A DNA stretch of 64,000 nt, from the NCBI GenBank assembly GCA_004369045.1, contig ML213519.1, positions 445,795-509,794 of the forward strand, written 5' to 3'. Positions within the stretch are counted from its first letter, which is position 1; each line of letters opens with the position of its first letter. Of the stretch, positions 63,601-64,000 are shown piece by piece. The position numbers and the translations under genes are program-made. The notes under the pieces are model-generated. The model was not told where the DNA came from and searched no databases. It saw only the letters and a program-made list of their open reading frames with translations. Origin of the DNA: Heliocybe sulcata. Taxonomy: Eukaryota > Basidiomycota > Agaricomycetes > Gloeophyllales > Gloeophyllaceae.

Positions 63601-64000
63601 AGTCGGAACTGTAGTAGGATGAAGAGAAGAGCTGTTAATGTGGGTGTGCTTATGCCGACCGACTAGAGGACATCCACACGTTAAATAGCAGAGTAACTTC
63701 CCCAGGAGTCCCCCATGCCGCTTTACGCTCTAGTCCACGCTGGATAGGTGCGTCTGGCCATGTTGTTGCAATCTCCCATTAATATCCCGGACCCATTTAA
63801 TTGATTCTATCGTACCGTGACTTTGCTGTGCAGGACCCGGGCAGTATGGTGAGCCTCGAAGCGGCCTCGGTGTACTCCTGAGACATCTGACTCCTGAAAC
63901 ATCTGTGTGACGGTTCGGAGTCGTAGACCGGAGGACCGCACGTGGGTTTCCTTATTCGTTCTTTATTCCCTTATTCGCTCTTTGTGGCTGAAAGCCTAGT
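63601..64000. other. Upstream region of TRAPPC12-like gene, window edge
   Basis: No gene seen. Near 63952-63982 CTTATTCG(T/C)TCTTT is repeated directly twice. The promoter is presumably TATA-less. Confidence 0.5.

Overview
The window is nuclear DNA of a filamentous basidiomycete, most likely an Agaricomycete of the polypore type. Almost every gene is cut by many short introns (about 45-70 nt, GT...AG). Gene density is high, and the recognisable families are fungal: RTA1, a fungal HAK potassium transporter, GMC oxidoreductase, S28 peptidase, MATH-BTB, a UMTA-type methyltransferase and a KAR9/GAR protein. Intron-split genes were assembled by eye from reading frames and splice sites. Terminal coordinates are firm where both ends are stated to be seen; internal exon limits are best estimates unless given explicitly.

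Layout. 1-5.5 kb: the tail of a coiled-coil gene, a small hypothetical protein, a tandem repeat of about 210 bp, then a tRNA-Ile and a damaged metallo-beta-lactamase (MBL) gene. 5.5-10.5 kb: an RTA1-type membrane protein, a second, intact MBL paralogue, and the RNA polymerase II subunit Rpb7. 10.9-22.6 kb: a very long Vps10/sortilin receptor, a coiled-coil protein with no visible ATG, cytidine deaminase, a J-domain protein and one or two unknown genes. 22.9-29 kb: an S28 serine peptidase and a GMC oxidoreductase, divergently transcribed, with a pogo-like MITE between them. 30.6-36 kb: a HAK/KUP potassium transporter and squalene epoxidase. 36.6-38.8 kb: the second, inverted and intact copy of the tRNA-Ile/MBL block. 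39-43.3 kb: an FAD monooxygenase and a SAM methyltransferase. 45-49.5 kb: MATH-BTB protein, a KDEL-tailed protein disulfide isomerase and a hypothetical gene. 50.4-64 kb: a small MITE, a BRPF/NTO1-like chromatin reader (EPL1-PHD-PHD-bromo-PWWP), a UBL-WLM (Wss1-type) protease, a KAR9/GAR-domain microtubule protein and a TRAPPC12-like subunit.

The most notable structure is a pair of inverted arms of about 2.2 kb (2071-4283 and 36573-38750), each with a tRNA-Ile(AAU) at its outer edge and an MBL hydrolase gene inside, enclosing about 32 kb. One MBL copy is intact. The other has lost its start codon (ATG to ACG) and one nearby base. A third, diverged paralogue at 7.2-8.4 kb shares the same exon plan, including a 23-nt microexon that carries the HxHxDH zinc motif.

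Most other genes are ordinary housekeeping or secretory-pathway genes without operon-like cooperation, as expected in a fungus. The FAD monooxygenase, methyltransferase, squalene epoxidase, GMC oxidase and MBL genes lie within about 17 kb of one another, but nothing in the sequence shows that they act together.
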